Assembly: GCA_008704415.1 (NCBI GenBank)
Contig: VXIS01000022.1
Location: 62,001 to 126,000 of the forward strand
Source: Sphaerosporella brunnea
Taxonomy: Eukaryota > Ascomycota > Pezizomycetes > Pezizales > Pyronemataceae
Direction of reading: 5' to 3'
DNA length: 64,000 bases
The notes below the pieces were generated by a model that saw nothing but the letters and a program-made list of their open reading frames with translations, made no database searches and was not told where the DNA came from. Below are positions 54,739 through 64,000 of this stretch, one piece after another. Both the position numbers and the translations under genes were made by a program. Each line of letters starts with the position of its first letter. The stretch's first letter is position 1.

Positions 54739-56497
54739 CGGATCGCTGGATTTGAGTGGCGATGGTCCACGCCACCACGACCGTGATCTCAGGATACCAG
54801 TGAAGATGCAGACCCGACCGCTGTGAGGTTTTAAACTCGTTCTGGGGCACCGGTGGTGGGAGTTCACGGTGTCGGCATGTCAGAGGTGCACATGAGAAAC
54901 AGATTTCGGAGCTGCACATAGGGTCAATATGCTTGTCACTGGTAGAACTCGTGATCAGAAGATCGGGGTCGCGTGACGGCGGGGTGCATACAACAATCGC
55001 GTTTATCATGCGGTCTTGCCTACAGTCACGACCCAGTCTCCAGGTGTGCCAATGACTGGCCCGAACATGTTCCCTTGCCCAAGTAGATGCGCCAGTCAGA
55101 GGACGGCCTCTCGGTCAATTCAACAACTTGCTGACTGGACCGGAACATGTTTATACATGCTCATAACGAGTTCCAGGGACCTGTTTTCAGTAATGAAAAC
55201 CATAGCGAAGCGCTTCATCCCTGATGTCCTCACAAATTTGCCACTATACACATAAGGGAGAAATCCTCCAGAGCAGCACCTTTGAAACATGAGCATTGAT
55301 GTAAGATCCGCCAACGTAACTGTTTTTCTGATTTCGATGGCACACGTGGAGCCACAGGCTCATTGTGCTTCGTCATGTACGGGTTTGCAGAACGTAGTTT
55401 GAGGGTCTGAGGCATGCGGCGGCGCTCAGATGTGCTCGCACACTTGATGCTTTTGCAGAGAAGCCGTGAGGTTTTGGGTTTAGGCTAGGACCAGAGCATT
55501 ACAAAGTGATATGGACCGATTGGGCTGGGAGTGTATCACTACCATCACTACGTCAATTGATATAAACACTAACCCTTCCCTACCGAAGGCCAAAAACATT
55601 GCTTAGTCAAAACGGATCCAGTAGGGAACCCAGACGTCGCTGGCTTCGACTGATAGACAAAATCCACGCCCTCTGTGCGCAGTATGTCCCAACAGGTCTC
55701 TCACCAGGCTCCCCAAGAATGACGCAATAATGATCATCGAACACTCTCTGGTCGAATCCTTCGAGACATCATCACCGCAGGCATGCACACAGAGAATTAT
55801 GACATTGGATTGGTGACATGCACAAACAAAGCCAGATTTCCACCTGCGTGTCCGGCAGAATCGAGTATTTGAACATCTGAGCAGGCTTGTTTTTTGAACG
55901 GTGCGTCAGTGGAGAGGCTCTCTATACCCAGGTCTCACCCATTCAACATACCACAATCTATGGTTCAACCGCCTTACTGCTACTGGTTCAGAGCAGCAGT
56001 TGTCAGGAGGCCGGCCGCTTTGAACAAACTGCCGGATGAGCAACACCATCATCTTTGCTCAGCTTGTTCAGAAATTGATGACTTCAGCGACGTGCTCGCA
56101 CCGAAATTCAAAGGTATGACTGTCCACATGAATATTCGTTGCCTGAAACCGTTCCTTAGCCACATTAAATGCTCCCTAAATACAGGAGGAAGCGGTAAGT
56201 AGTATTGTATGCAACACAACTGGCAGAATATGATCTACTGGTCTAATCAGCTTGACACGGCCCCATGGAATCGCGACGCGGGGCATGAGGCTTCGTGCAT
56301 ACGGCTTAGTGGGAGAATTAATCAAAGGGCTTGAACCTAACAGCTGTGTACGCCGGACTGCGGGTGGCACTTTGTTGCAGCCGTCGCTGTATTCGAATTC
56401 GACAACATATGCGTCGGCGGCGCTTCCATAGGCTATCTTTCATTTGGTTTTGCTTGTGCGTAGGATCGCTATGGATCTGTCTAATGCGCTGGACTGA
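54739..56497. other. No gene supported
   Basis: Only short overlapping frames. The plus frame at 55894-56202 has no motif. Confidence 0.3.
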
Positions 56498-57251
56498 ATG
56501 CGCAGCAACATCTTCTCCCACTATACCTCTGCGATGCCGTCGGCCTCGATTGAGTGCATGATCCTCTTCCGCCAGGCCATCAAGGGAATTTGCGCCGGGC
56601 TGGAGAACCCGCTGGAGCGGAACTACGGCGACTGGGAGGAGAAGGAAATGGGCAATCTCGTCAACTGAGTTACCGCCTGGTGGAACAAAGCTGAGCTACA
56701 TCTCCCGCGGTCGTAGATGCCGTTATTCATCGCCTGTGTCTCGACCACATTCACTGCGCAAAGGCGAAGCGAAAGGAAAGAACTATGAGAGTCCTCGCTG
56801 AGCCCGACGACAGCGGTGGTGACACGGTTACCGAATATCTGCGTAGCGACCGAGCAAACGAAAACGCAACGACAAAAGTGATTGCGAGGGAGAGGAGGAG
56901 CAGTGGGAGGACGCTCCAGGGGCTGCCGCCACTCCCCTGACAGGGAGCAACGCCGAACCCTTCCACCCAACCCGGCACATCATCGCCACGGTCATGCTGG
57001 ACCAGAAACCGCCGCCGACATCGGTCATCGTCCCGCGCGATCAGACGCTGACAGATCTGGTCTCGCTGTGTGCTCGGTTCTTTGGCGCGCACGACAAAAG
57101 TTTTGTGCTGGTCGCCGAGATCCCAGGACACGATTACAGTTATTTGCTGAGGGATGATCAACAGTGGCGGCGCCTTGTCGGCTGTCTTTCTATTACGCAG
57201 GTGGCGATCAGTCACATCCCGGTTGCAAGATCAGGGGCTGGGGTGAATTGA
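56498..57251 (+). pseudogene. Hypothetical gene with in-frame TGA and frameshift
   Basis: An ATG at 56498 opens a well-formed segment (SASIECMILFRQAIKGICAG, NYGDWEEKEMGNLVN) closed by TGA at 56666-56668. The same frame continues VTAWWNKAELHLPR. A later frame from about 56855 reads SKRKRNDKSDCEGEEEQWED and LTDLVSLCARFFGAHDKSFV and HDYSYLLRDDQQWRRLVGCL, ending at TGA 57249-57251. The pieces share strand and spacing and could be one gene broken by a CGA-to-TGA change and an indel, or exons with unrecognised introns. No domain is recognised. Confidence 0.4.
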
Positions 57252-57933
57252 TGGCATGTCCATCGCTGGTTGGCAGTGGTGATGTTTGGCATCGCGATGA
57301 GACATTGGCGGCGGTGGGACCTGTGTGCGCATTTCGTTTGATTTGATTTGACTCCATAGTGCGCGGTTAATTGACGTTGACTGATTTCTCGCCCACTGGC
57401 CGCAACTGGTGTGTGTGTTCGGCGTCCCAAAGACGCTGAGACACGCCATCGCTTGCCGCGTTCGATTGCGCGAGTTCCCAAAGACGAACGGGACCCTAGG
57501 CCCGGAATGGATCAACCGAGCATGCCTAAAATTCCACCATCTGTTCGAAGCACAGGTGTTGAACGCATCGTGCCCCGCAGCTGCATTCGGCGTTGTAGCG
57601 CAACCGACGTGGAGATGTTGACGTTGAACCACGTGGATGCATGGATGTCCGTGGATTGACCATATGCTATGTGCGGCGATGCGGTCGTCAACCCAACCCC
57701 CAGAATAAGCGTTGAAACCCCGCCACCCCTCGAATGCTTGACAGCTGACGTCGGGGTACGGGGTGGGTGCCTGCTTTCGGCAGGTATACCAATTGGCACT
57801 CGCATCGATTTAGGGATGGACTAAAGACTGTCACGGCGTCCTTGACGGCGACCCTCCCATCGCCGCCGCAGCTCCCTGGCCGCGCGAGCTGGAGGATGTA
57901 GATTGGTCCAGCATGATCATGGCATCGCTGACC
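57252..57933. other. No gene supported
   Basis: Short frames only, on both strands. Confidence 0.3.
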
Positions 57934-58589
57934 CAGGGCTGTCAAAAGTCCGGCCGGTCCGGCTTTGAGCGCGTCATGAGCCGGACTGATTGAAACGGGC
58001 TTTTGAAATCACGGCACGTTTGGACCAGGCTTTTTCGATGGCGACCCAGGCGCCTACGGGCACCCGCCAGGCCCAGAAGTACCCGACGCCCGGCGGGCCC
58101 GCCAGGCATCTGTAGTTTTTTGCTTACACATACATCAAGGAAAGAAACATGAACGTGAGATACAGATTCAACAACCTGAAAAACCTTCAGCACCCCTCCA
58201 TCTACGCCGCCTGCTGTTCCGAAATCTTTGGATTTGTTAGCATAACGTCACCCATTTTATCATCCGCCTCCTTACCGATCTGTACTTTCTGGGTTAGACT
58301 GCGTCAAACTTGCGACATTTGTGAGTAAAAGGTCAGCATTTCTGCTCCGCAGTATTCCGACTCTCATCCGAGCTGTTGTTTTTGGGGTGGATCGACCAGG
58401 CACCGCGTTCGGCACAATGACCTACCCGGCCTTAATTCAGGATACCGGGCACTGGCCGGCACCTATCAGATATCCAGGCTTTTCTTATGCCGGCCCGAAC
58501 CTGTCGGGCTTGCCACATCACCGGCCTGGCCTGACCAACTCCGTGGGGCCCGTTTGACCTGGCGGGCGGCCGGACAATTGACAGCCCTG
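57934..58589. mobile_element. hAT-type element, CAGGGCTGTCAAAAG family, copy 2, 656 bp
   Basis: Ends CAGGGCTGTCAAAAGTCCGG and GGCCGGACAATTGACAGCCCTG are inverted repeats. Flanking 8-mers cgctgacc and cgctgata match at 6 of 8. It carries about 260 bp (58113-58400) in the middle that the copy at 26001-26395 lacks, so it may be closer to the parent element. No transposase frame is recognised. Confidence 0.8.
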
Positions 58590-60487
58590 CGCTGATATCT
58601 ACGTCGGGGTCCCCCTCCGCCTTCTCCCAGTCCTCGGCGCACATGTACAAATGCAGGGCCTGGTTCGCTGTCAGTATACGGAATAGCTCATCACGGTGGA
58701 TGTTGCGTTTCTCAGATGCCGAGAATGATTGACTGCTGGCAGAGGTAGCAGGGTTTTTGGAGGCACATTTTGAAGACCTTTGCGGTTGCAGTTGCTGTTA
58801 GCCACTGGGTGTGTTATGGGTGTGTCGTATCGGGGAACGCGAGGATTTGATGGTTCTTTCAGTTTTCCAACCAAGCGCTCCGGCTTCGCGCTCAGCGCTG
58901 CCGGGAAAACCGCTCATCAGACCATCGGATTGCTTTCTGCGAGCGATATTGGACTTCTGCAGTCCTTTACTTCAAGCGATCACGTTGTCTGAACACAAGA
59001 TGCGATTCCCGCGAGCCGGGCGGGGCACTGGTCAATCACTATATATATCGAGCAAAGGTAAGCCGCAGTGGTGGAGCAACACGGTGGCTGAACCCAGAAA
59101 ACCCGAAAGATTGACCCTACCAGAGGCTAGGGACCGAATCTTGCGTAGGCTATACGTCCGAGACTGTAAGATTTCTAAGGTTTTCGCCCAAAAATACCGC
59201 GATCGGGGTATGTGTAAAAGCTTCTTTGCGGTCGATGATGGGCGCTGCGATGAGAACCCGAACCGCCACAAATACGTGTAGTGTTCAAACACTGGGTTAT
59301 GGAGCGCTGAAATAGAGATGAGACCATTAAAAAAAAGAGCAAAGGTCTACAATGCCCGACCGGTTTTAAATACGCGCACCACAACAAAGTAGCGTGCGAA
59401 GAAACCAATAACGCCTCAAGACCAAATAAATTTAAAGGTCGCGAGGGAGCGTTTTGCAGTTGTGCCCATTGTGGCCTTCTCCTCTACAGAGAACACCGTT
59501 GGACCCGATCTGGGACCTCCAGAGCACCAACAAAAGCAGCGCGACGTGCACGCTGTTCCCCCGCCGTGAGACATGCCGGTGAGAGACGGCCTCGCGGCGA
59601 CGGCACAGCGATGCGGACACCTGGCAATAATTCTCTTCTCTCAGCCACAGACGGACTTTTGTCTTGACACGTTTTTTTTTTTTTACGCGTTTTTTTGTTG
59701 TGGTGCGGGTATATAAAACCGGTCGTGCATTATAAAACGTCATACGCGCCAGACGGGCATTGTGGACCTTCGCTCATAAAAAAATGTATGCATATATATG
59801 GCATGTGAGGACGAAATATGGCAATCCTGTGGCCCGTCGTCAACAGGTGCAGTATAGATCTCGCCAAAATTTGTTTACTCGCGTGAACCCATCTGGAGTC
59901 GCTCAGATGCAATTCTGGAAGAGATGGAGCCATTTCCAACGGCTCTAGCCCGAGTTCCCCTGCCTCTCCTTCACACCCTGTCAAATTCAGTGCCTTCGGA
60001 GCGCTCATGGTCGGGGAGATCAGGAACCACGAAGTTGGCGTGAACTGCCAACGTCTACAGAAGCCAGGCCGACCGTAGAGGTCATGAATGGGCCAGATTT
60101 TGTGAGCTGCCGCACCCCCCCTATTCACGCGCAATGATATCCGTCGGAGAACAGAAGTGACATTCATACATAAAATGTAAAAAAAAAAAATGCGAAACGA
60201 ATCAGCAAATACCAACAGCGCACCATACATCTGTCATCAAAGCCTGCGAAAGAAATTCACGCCAGCCTTTCATCGCACAAAAAAAAGTGATACAAAGCCG
60301 AACCAACCCCCCCCCAGTCGCTTGTTCAGTCAGTCATCCAGAAAAAAAAATCACAAAAGGTTGCACACAGCAGCACCGACTCTTGGCCCAAATCCTTCCT
60401 TGGGCCAAATGATCGCAGAAAAAAAAAGGATCACGAAACAAAAAAAAAAAAACAAACTTTGCCCGGGTCCCCCACGAAGTCAAGAGC
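58590..60487. other. Intergenic, several homopolymer tracts
   Basis: 58800-59290 has a plus frame without motifs. 59660-59700 is T-rich and 60170-60460 has several A tracts of 7-12 bases. No gene is supported. A minus frame at 60230-59730 lacks a domain. Confidence 0.3.
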
Positions 60488-61147
60488 TCAGGGAATCGTG
60501 CCTCTGACTGGATATCTGGCCTTTCCGCGACTCGTCGCCCACCACACCTGCAAATTGGCGGCTTTGATCGTTTGCGGCAATGCCCTCATCCAGTAGTCCC
60601 GGTCCCCAGGTAGCACGGTCACTACCGCCGGCCGCCCCACCTTGGCCTCCATCGCCGCCCAATCACGACGCGTATCGTTCAACTCGCACGAGAAACGAAA
60701 GTTCACGCTGGTCTTCGCCGAGCCGGCCGCATTGCCGCCATAGACGTAACGAAGTATGACAACGACCAGGTCTGCGCCCTGCTGGTAATTGTCCCCAGGC
60801 AACATCTCCACACCGAAAAATCCACGTCGATCCGCCAGCCAGATACTCTCCACAGCCGCCATCCACTGGGCCACTGTGCCAGGGCGCTGCGCGTATAGCT
60901 GGCTGCCCACTGCCAGCAGCACCGCGAACATCGGGCTGATTTCTTTCCACTGCAACCCGAAAAATCGCCACCTGAAGCGCGGCTCCGAGTTCAGCGCCAC
61001 CATATCCACGGCCCCCGGGGACAAGTTGTTTGGGGCCCGGAATCCGGAGTCGCAGTGAACAATCAGCCGGATCAGGTTCTGTGCGTCAAGGCAGAAAGCC
61101 AGTTTCCAACACTCCCCCCTCTTTCTAGGCAGTGTCGAAACGTCTCG
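60488..61147 (-). CDS. Hypothetical protein, 3' coding block
   Basis: The minus frame is open for 219 codons before the stop at 60488; the first ATG is at 61024. It reads CWKLAFCLDAQNLIRLIVHC, FRWRFFGLQWKEISPMFAVL, VEMLPGDNYQQGADLVVVIL and DTRRDWAAMEAKVGRPAVVT. Composition and length indicate a real coding block with alternating hydrophobic stretches but no recognised domain or signal peptide. Immediately upstream in another frame, SYEETGYRRFDETFRHCLER (about 61165-61105) ends at a run of six C on the plus strand (61114-61119). A homopolymer slip or mutation may therefore separate it from this block. It probably belongs to the same gene as 61201-62312. Confidence 0.55.
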   Translation of the reverse strand, partial: RDVSTLPRKRGECWKLAFCLDAQNLIRLIVHCDSGFRAPNNLSPGAVDMVALNSEPRFRWRFFGLQWKEISPMFAVLLAVGSQLYAQRPGTVAQWMAAVESIWLADRRGFFGVEMLPGDNYQQGADLVVVILRYVYGGNAAGSAKTSVNFRFSCELNDTRRDWAAMEAKVGRPAVVTVLPGDRDYWMRALPQTIKAANLQVWWATSRGKARYPVRGTIP

Positions 61148-61200
61148 TCAAACCTTCGATACCCCGTCTCCTCGTAGCTTCAGGGGGAACAAAGGTAGTT

Positions 61201-62312
61201 CTAGCCGCCTATCCAAACCTTCCCATGTTCTGCCGTAGGTCCATCGCTCGATATCGCTTCCCAGCCGTCGTAGCCATAGCGCTTCACGAGGGTAGTCCGT
61301 AAATACGCTGGATCGCCGTTGAACGCATGCTGTGGCGTCAACGATTCTTCTTTAACTTTCGCCGGTGGGGTGCAGAGGCCCCAGGGGTCCTCGCGCGTTC
61401 CGAGTATAGGCTCGCGACGTGGCGTCGGCATCTTGGGTGCCACTCGGCGAAGGATTTGGCGGCGCGTCCCGTGTGGGGTTGTGTGTACTTCGTCCTCGTC
61501 GGAGTAATGGATCGGTGACGCATATGTAGAGCTGTGCACGGGTCGGGTCGCCCCCACGGGGCACGAGGCTCGACGAGGTGGAGAAAGCCTCGCCGCGCCC
61601 CGGCCACCTCGTCGCTGCCCCGGCCGCCCCGTCGGAACACCGGTCCTTCCGATGCTCCCGATACACCCCGCCGCGGCCATGCCCCGTCACACCCCGATGA
61701 TCTCGCCCAACCCCGATCGCCCCGTCCCGCGCCGGTGCACCCCGCGCTGCTCCGGCCCACCTCGTCGTACCCCGCCCGCCCGCATGCCGACCCGTCGCCC
61801 CGTGCACAGCTCTACGCATATGGCGGCTTGCGTTGCGGGGTTTTGGGGACTAGGCGGGGCCGAACGGGCGGATCGACTACGTCTTCATAGTCAGAGAAGT
61901 GGAAATCCTCCACCCTGCAGCGGGCGAGGACGCGCTGGGAGTGGTGCAGCACACAGTTCGTTGTGATCGAAATCGGCGACTGGGCTGCACCTTGCGTCTC
62001 CGGCGCGTGGGTGGTGGCAATGGAGAGTTTTCCGGCTCGTCGTCCTCGGCGAAGATGTCGTATCGCCGGGCAGCAACTTAGTGCCGCGGAGGCTTGATTG
62101 ACTCTGCCTTGGGGATGGGAACCGTGAGACGAGCGGGCAAAAGCTGAGGACGGGGAACCTGTGCTGGAATCGGCGCGCGCACTGAGGTCATATGGCCGCG
62201 ATGCTGTTCGTCGCCTTCTCTTCCTCGCTGACGCACCTTTTCCTGGTGGTCCTGGGCATGTTGGAGGCTGGGCCACGCGGTGTGTCTGTCGACCGTGCAC
62301 GCACAAAGGCAT
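61201..62312 (-). pseudogene. Hypothetical gene disrupted by a 288-bp MITE
   Basis: Upstream of the MITE the minus strand reads DFHFSDYEDVVDPPVRPRLV and PKTPQRKPPYA, stopping two bases into the MITE. Downstream it reads SPIHYSDEDEVHTTPHGTRR, REDPWGLCTPPAKVKEESLT and RTTLVKRYGYDGWEAISSDG, to TAG at 61201. Removing the MITE and one 8-bp duplication (296 nt) puts both halves in the same frame and gives PPYASPIHYSDEDEV, so the insertion split an open gene. The part above about 62000 has competing frames. After the TAG the frame continues NYLCSP, TGA, SYEETGYRRF, so CAG-to-TAG and CGA-to-TGA changes may have closed it. Function unknown; the product is acidic and Pro-rich. Confidence 0.6.
61527..61814. 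mobile_element. hAT MITE in a coding sequence, 288 bp
   Basis: Ends TAGAGCTGTGCACGGG and the inverse CCCGTGCACAGCTCTA are perfect, flanked by a perfect 8-bp duplication cgcatatg (61519-61526, 61815-61822). The interior is GC-rich with CCCCGNCCACCTCGTCG repeats shared with 42300-42560. Confidence 0.92.
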
Positions 62313-62790
62313 TTGAGCGGTGCTTTGTCATCGTCTTTGTAGTCGACAGGGTAGTATTGAGCAGTAATAATTGTGGTGATGCGTGCGCATGTGTTTGTTG
62401 CGCTGCCTATCTGCGAATTGGGGAGCCGTACACCATTGGTATTGGCACGGCATGGTTTCAGTGGGGAGGGGGGAGTTCTTTCTGGTTGTAGCGGGCTGGA
62501 TGGTGGTGTAGGTGTGGGAGTTCGGATTTGGTGGCGATGAGGTGGTAGGCGAGGTATCTTTCGCGCTTTCGAGCTGACCTCCATCTGCAAGCGGCGCTGT
62601 GCCGACCAACACCCCGCGCAACCCCAGGTATGCATCTCTTGACCCCCTTCGCGACGCGGCCAAGCGTTTGAACCCCAAAACGCGGGTGTGTACCCGCGGG
62701 CCACCAGAAGGGGTAACACGAGGGTGCATATGGCCGACAACCTGGGGTACAACGAACACCATCGTTTGCACCCTGAACCCACCGGCTGGG

Positions 62791-62799
62791 ATATAAAAG
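62791..62799 (+). promoter_or_regulatory. TATA box of the AT-hook gene
   Basis: ATATAAAAG lies 76 bp upstream of the ATG at 62867, a usual distance for a fungal core promoter. The leader between them is rich in CATCC/CCACA repeats. Confidence 0.6.
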
Positions 62800-62866
62800 C
62801 AACCCACATCCCACATCCCACTCCCATCATCCTCCACCCATCATCCTTCACCTTCACGCATCCACA

Positions 62867-64000
62867 ATGGCGAGACACAAAGCCCCCGCCATTCCGCACA
62901 CCCTCGCCGCCATCCGCGCGCACAACCTCCTGTACCCTCCGCCTGGCCGAGCTGTGCCGCCGCCACAGCCCGCGCGCACCCCAAGCAACGCAGCCCCATC
63001 GCCAACTGCCGACATAGCCGCGGCGGGTTTTGCGATCGCACACCCTCAGCCCACTGGTCCTGTTTCCACGGCCACCAAGAGGGTTCATCCGGCACCCACC
63101 AACACCGCCGAGCAGCCTCCCGCAAAGAGGCAGCGTGGACGCCCTCGCAAGGGCGTTGCTGCAGCTGCCATCGCCACTGATGGTGCTGCCACTGTCATGC
63201 AGCCTGCTAACGTCTCAGATCATAACAGCCCAACCGCGGTTGGCGGTGGGGAAAACGACTACACGCAGCCATCACTGGCCGGAATGGCCTCATCCGCGCC
63301 TGCAACCGCGATCGGAGGGGCGGCAAAGAAGAAGCGAGGAAGACCGCCCAAGACCTCGCGCGGCAAAGCTGTCCACGCCACTCTCACCGCGGTGACCCAT
63401 CAGCCAGCTGCAGATGCCGCGGTGGCAGCACCGAGGCGAAACCCCGCAAGGCCGTGCAAGGCCGCTCCGCCGGCAGCAGTTTCAGCAGCAACCCCTGTCA
63501 CCGCTCCGACGTCCGCCCCGCAAATGCCGGCGTATATTCCGCAGGGACTGGGTGATGCTTCCCCAGCATCGGGCGAACACGCCCCACCAGCCGAGCGCCG
63601 ATCGTTGATAGTTGTTCTGAAGGTGCGCACCATCGTTGCTGGTGTCGCTGGCGATATATCTGGCACAGCGGCAACAACGGCGGCCACGACTGCGATGCCC
63701 GTTGAAGGCACCGCCACTGCCCAGCCGCCGACCGCCAGCACAGCCACAGCTGCACCGAAGAAGAAGCGCGGAAGACCGCCCAAGACCGCACGCGGCGAAG
63801 ATGTCCAGGCCACTGTCAGCGGGGCGACCCATCAGCCAGCTGCAGATGCCGCCGTGGCCGGACCAAGGCGAAACCCAGCAAGGTCGTGCAAGGCCGCTGA
63901 GCCGGCAGCAGTTGAAGCGGCAACCACGGCCACCGCTCAGACCTCCGCCCCGTGCGCCGCCCCGCAAATGCCAGCGTGTATTGTGCAGGCACCGGATGGA
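62867..64000 (+). CDS. AT-hook DNA-binding protein, 5' part (runs off the window)
   Basis: The ATG at 62867 has a good context (CCACAATGG), and the frame is open to the last base, at least 378 residues. Three AT-hooks are visible: RQRGRPRKG (residues 88-96), KKKRGRPPKTSRG (154-166) and KKKRGRPPKTARG (298-310). AT-hooks bind the minor groove of A/T-rich DNA, so the product is probably a nuclear chromatin or transcription factor. The segment from the second hook (THQPAADAAVAAPRRNPAR, then CKAA and TSAPQMPA) is repeated after the third hook with few changes, an internal duplication of about 144 residues. The linkers are Ala/Thr/Pro-rich and likely disordered. A hydrophobic stretch, RRSLIVVLKVRTIV (244-257), stands out between the repeats. 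The C-terminus lies outside the window. Confidence 0.85.
   Translation, partial: MARHKAPAIPHTLAAIRAHNLLYPPPGRAVPPPQPARTPSNAAPSPTADIAAAGFAIAHPQPTGPVSTATKRVHPAPTNTAEQPPAKRQRGRPRKGVAAAAIATDGAATVMQPANVSDHNSPTAVGGGENDYTQPSLAGMASSAPATAIGGAAKKKRGRPPKTSRGKAVHATLTAVTHQPAADAAVAAPRRNPARPCKAAPPAAVSAATPVTAPTSAPQMPAYIPQGLGDASPASGEHAPPAERRSLIVVLKVRTIVAGVAGDISGTAATTAATTAMPVEGTATAQPPTASTATAAPKKKRGRPPKTARGEDVQATVSGATHQPAADAAVAGPRRNPARSCKAAEPAAVEAATTATAQTSAPCAAPQMPACIVQAPDG

Noticed and set aside
62078..63088. 336-codon minus-strand frame as a gene
   Set aside because: Much of it is antisense to the AT-hook gene and its TATA region, and it is Gly/Arg-rich as expected for an antisense frame of a Pro/Ala-rich gene. 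Only its 3' part may overlap the disrupted minus gene.
1..64000. tRNA or rRNA genes
   Set aside because: I found no convincing B-box with a foldable cloverleaf and no rRNA-like conserved blocks by eye. A tRNA scan would be decisive.

Overview
The window reads as repeat-rich, gene-poor DNA of a filamentous fungus, most likely a basidiomycete (inference). The evidence is fungal-type transposons (Ty3/Gypsy, Ty1/Copia, Tad1-like LINE, hAT, Tc1/mariner), short candidate GT-AG introns (about 42-72 nt), an F-box gene remnant, TATA boxes close to start codons, and no bacterial operon structure. No CRISPR array, rRNA or convincing tRNA was seen.

Layout. 0-17 kb: a spliced hypothetical gene (554-1098, minus), a degraded hAT element with 8-bp duplications (1685-2589), a truncated Tad1-like LINE with RNase H, zinc knuckle and 3' hairpin (8380-9640, minus), a second hAT element (11543-12043), two further spliced gene candidates, and a frameshifted F-box gene at 16.9 kb whose upstream region is duplicated without the gene at 3.8-4.3 kb. 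18.9-22.8 kb: a decayed Copia element (minus) broken by a Tc1/mariner-like DD34E transposase and by a hAT element. 26-30 kb: hAT elements and a Cys-rich gene remnant whose exon is split by a 137-bp MITE. 30.2-32.3 kb: a LINE interrupted by a small non-autonomous LTR element; removing the latter restores the LINE reading frame. 32.9-40.7 kb: a young Gypsy element with 176-bp LTRs (one mismatch) and a perfect CTCCC duplication. 42-44.1 kb: a tandemly duplicated coding segment on the minus strand, next to a coding block shared with the 28 kb locus. 45-60 kb: LTR-like AT-rich sequence, more hAT elements and decayed exons. 60.5-62.3 kb: a minus-strand gene split by a 288-bp MITE. 62.87-64 kb: the 5' part of an AT-hook protein gene that runs off the window.

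The most unusual item is the Gypsy element. Its RNase H domain is cut after the first catalytic Asp by one TGA. The integrase and a chromodomain-like module follow in the same frame, and the rest of the RNase H domain lies at the C-terminus, still in frame. This circular-permutation-like order sits in an element whose LTRs are almost identical.

Most remaining sequence is relic DNA. Many short reading frames look plausible in more than one frame, so I list only those supported by domains, terminal repeats with target duplications, splice phase, or cross-locus conservation. Coordinates of spliced models were worked out by hand.
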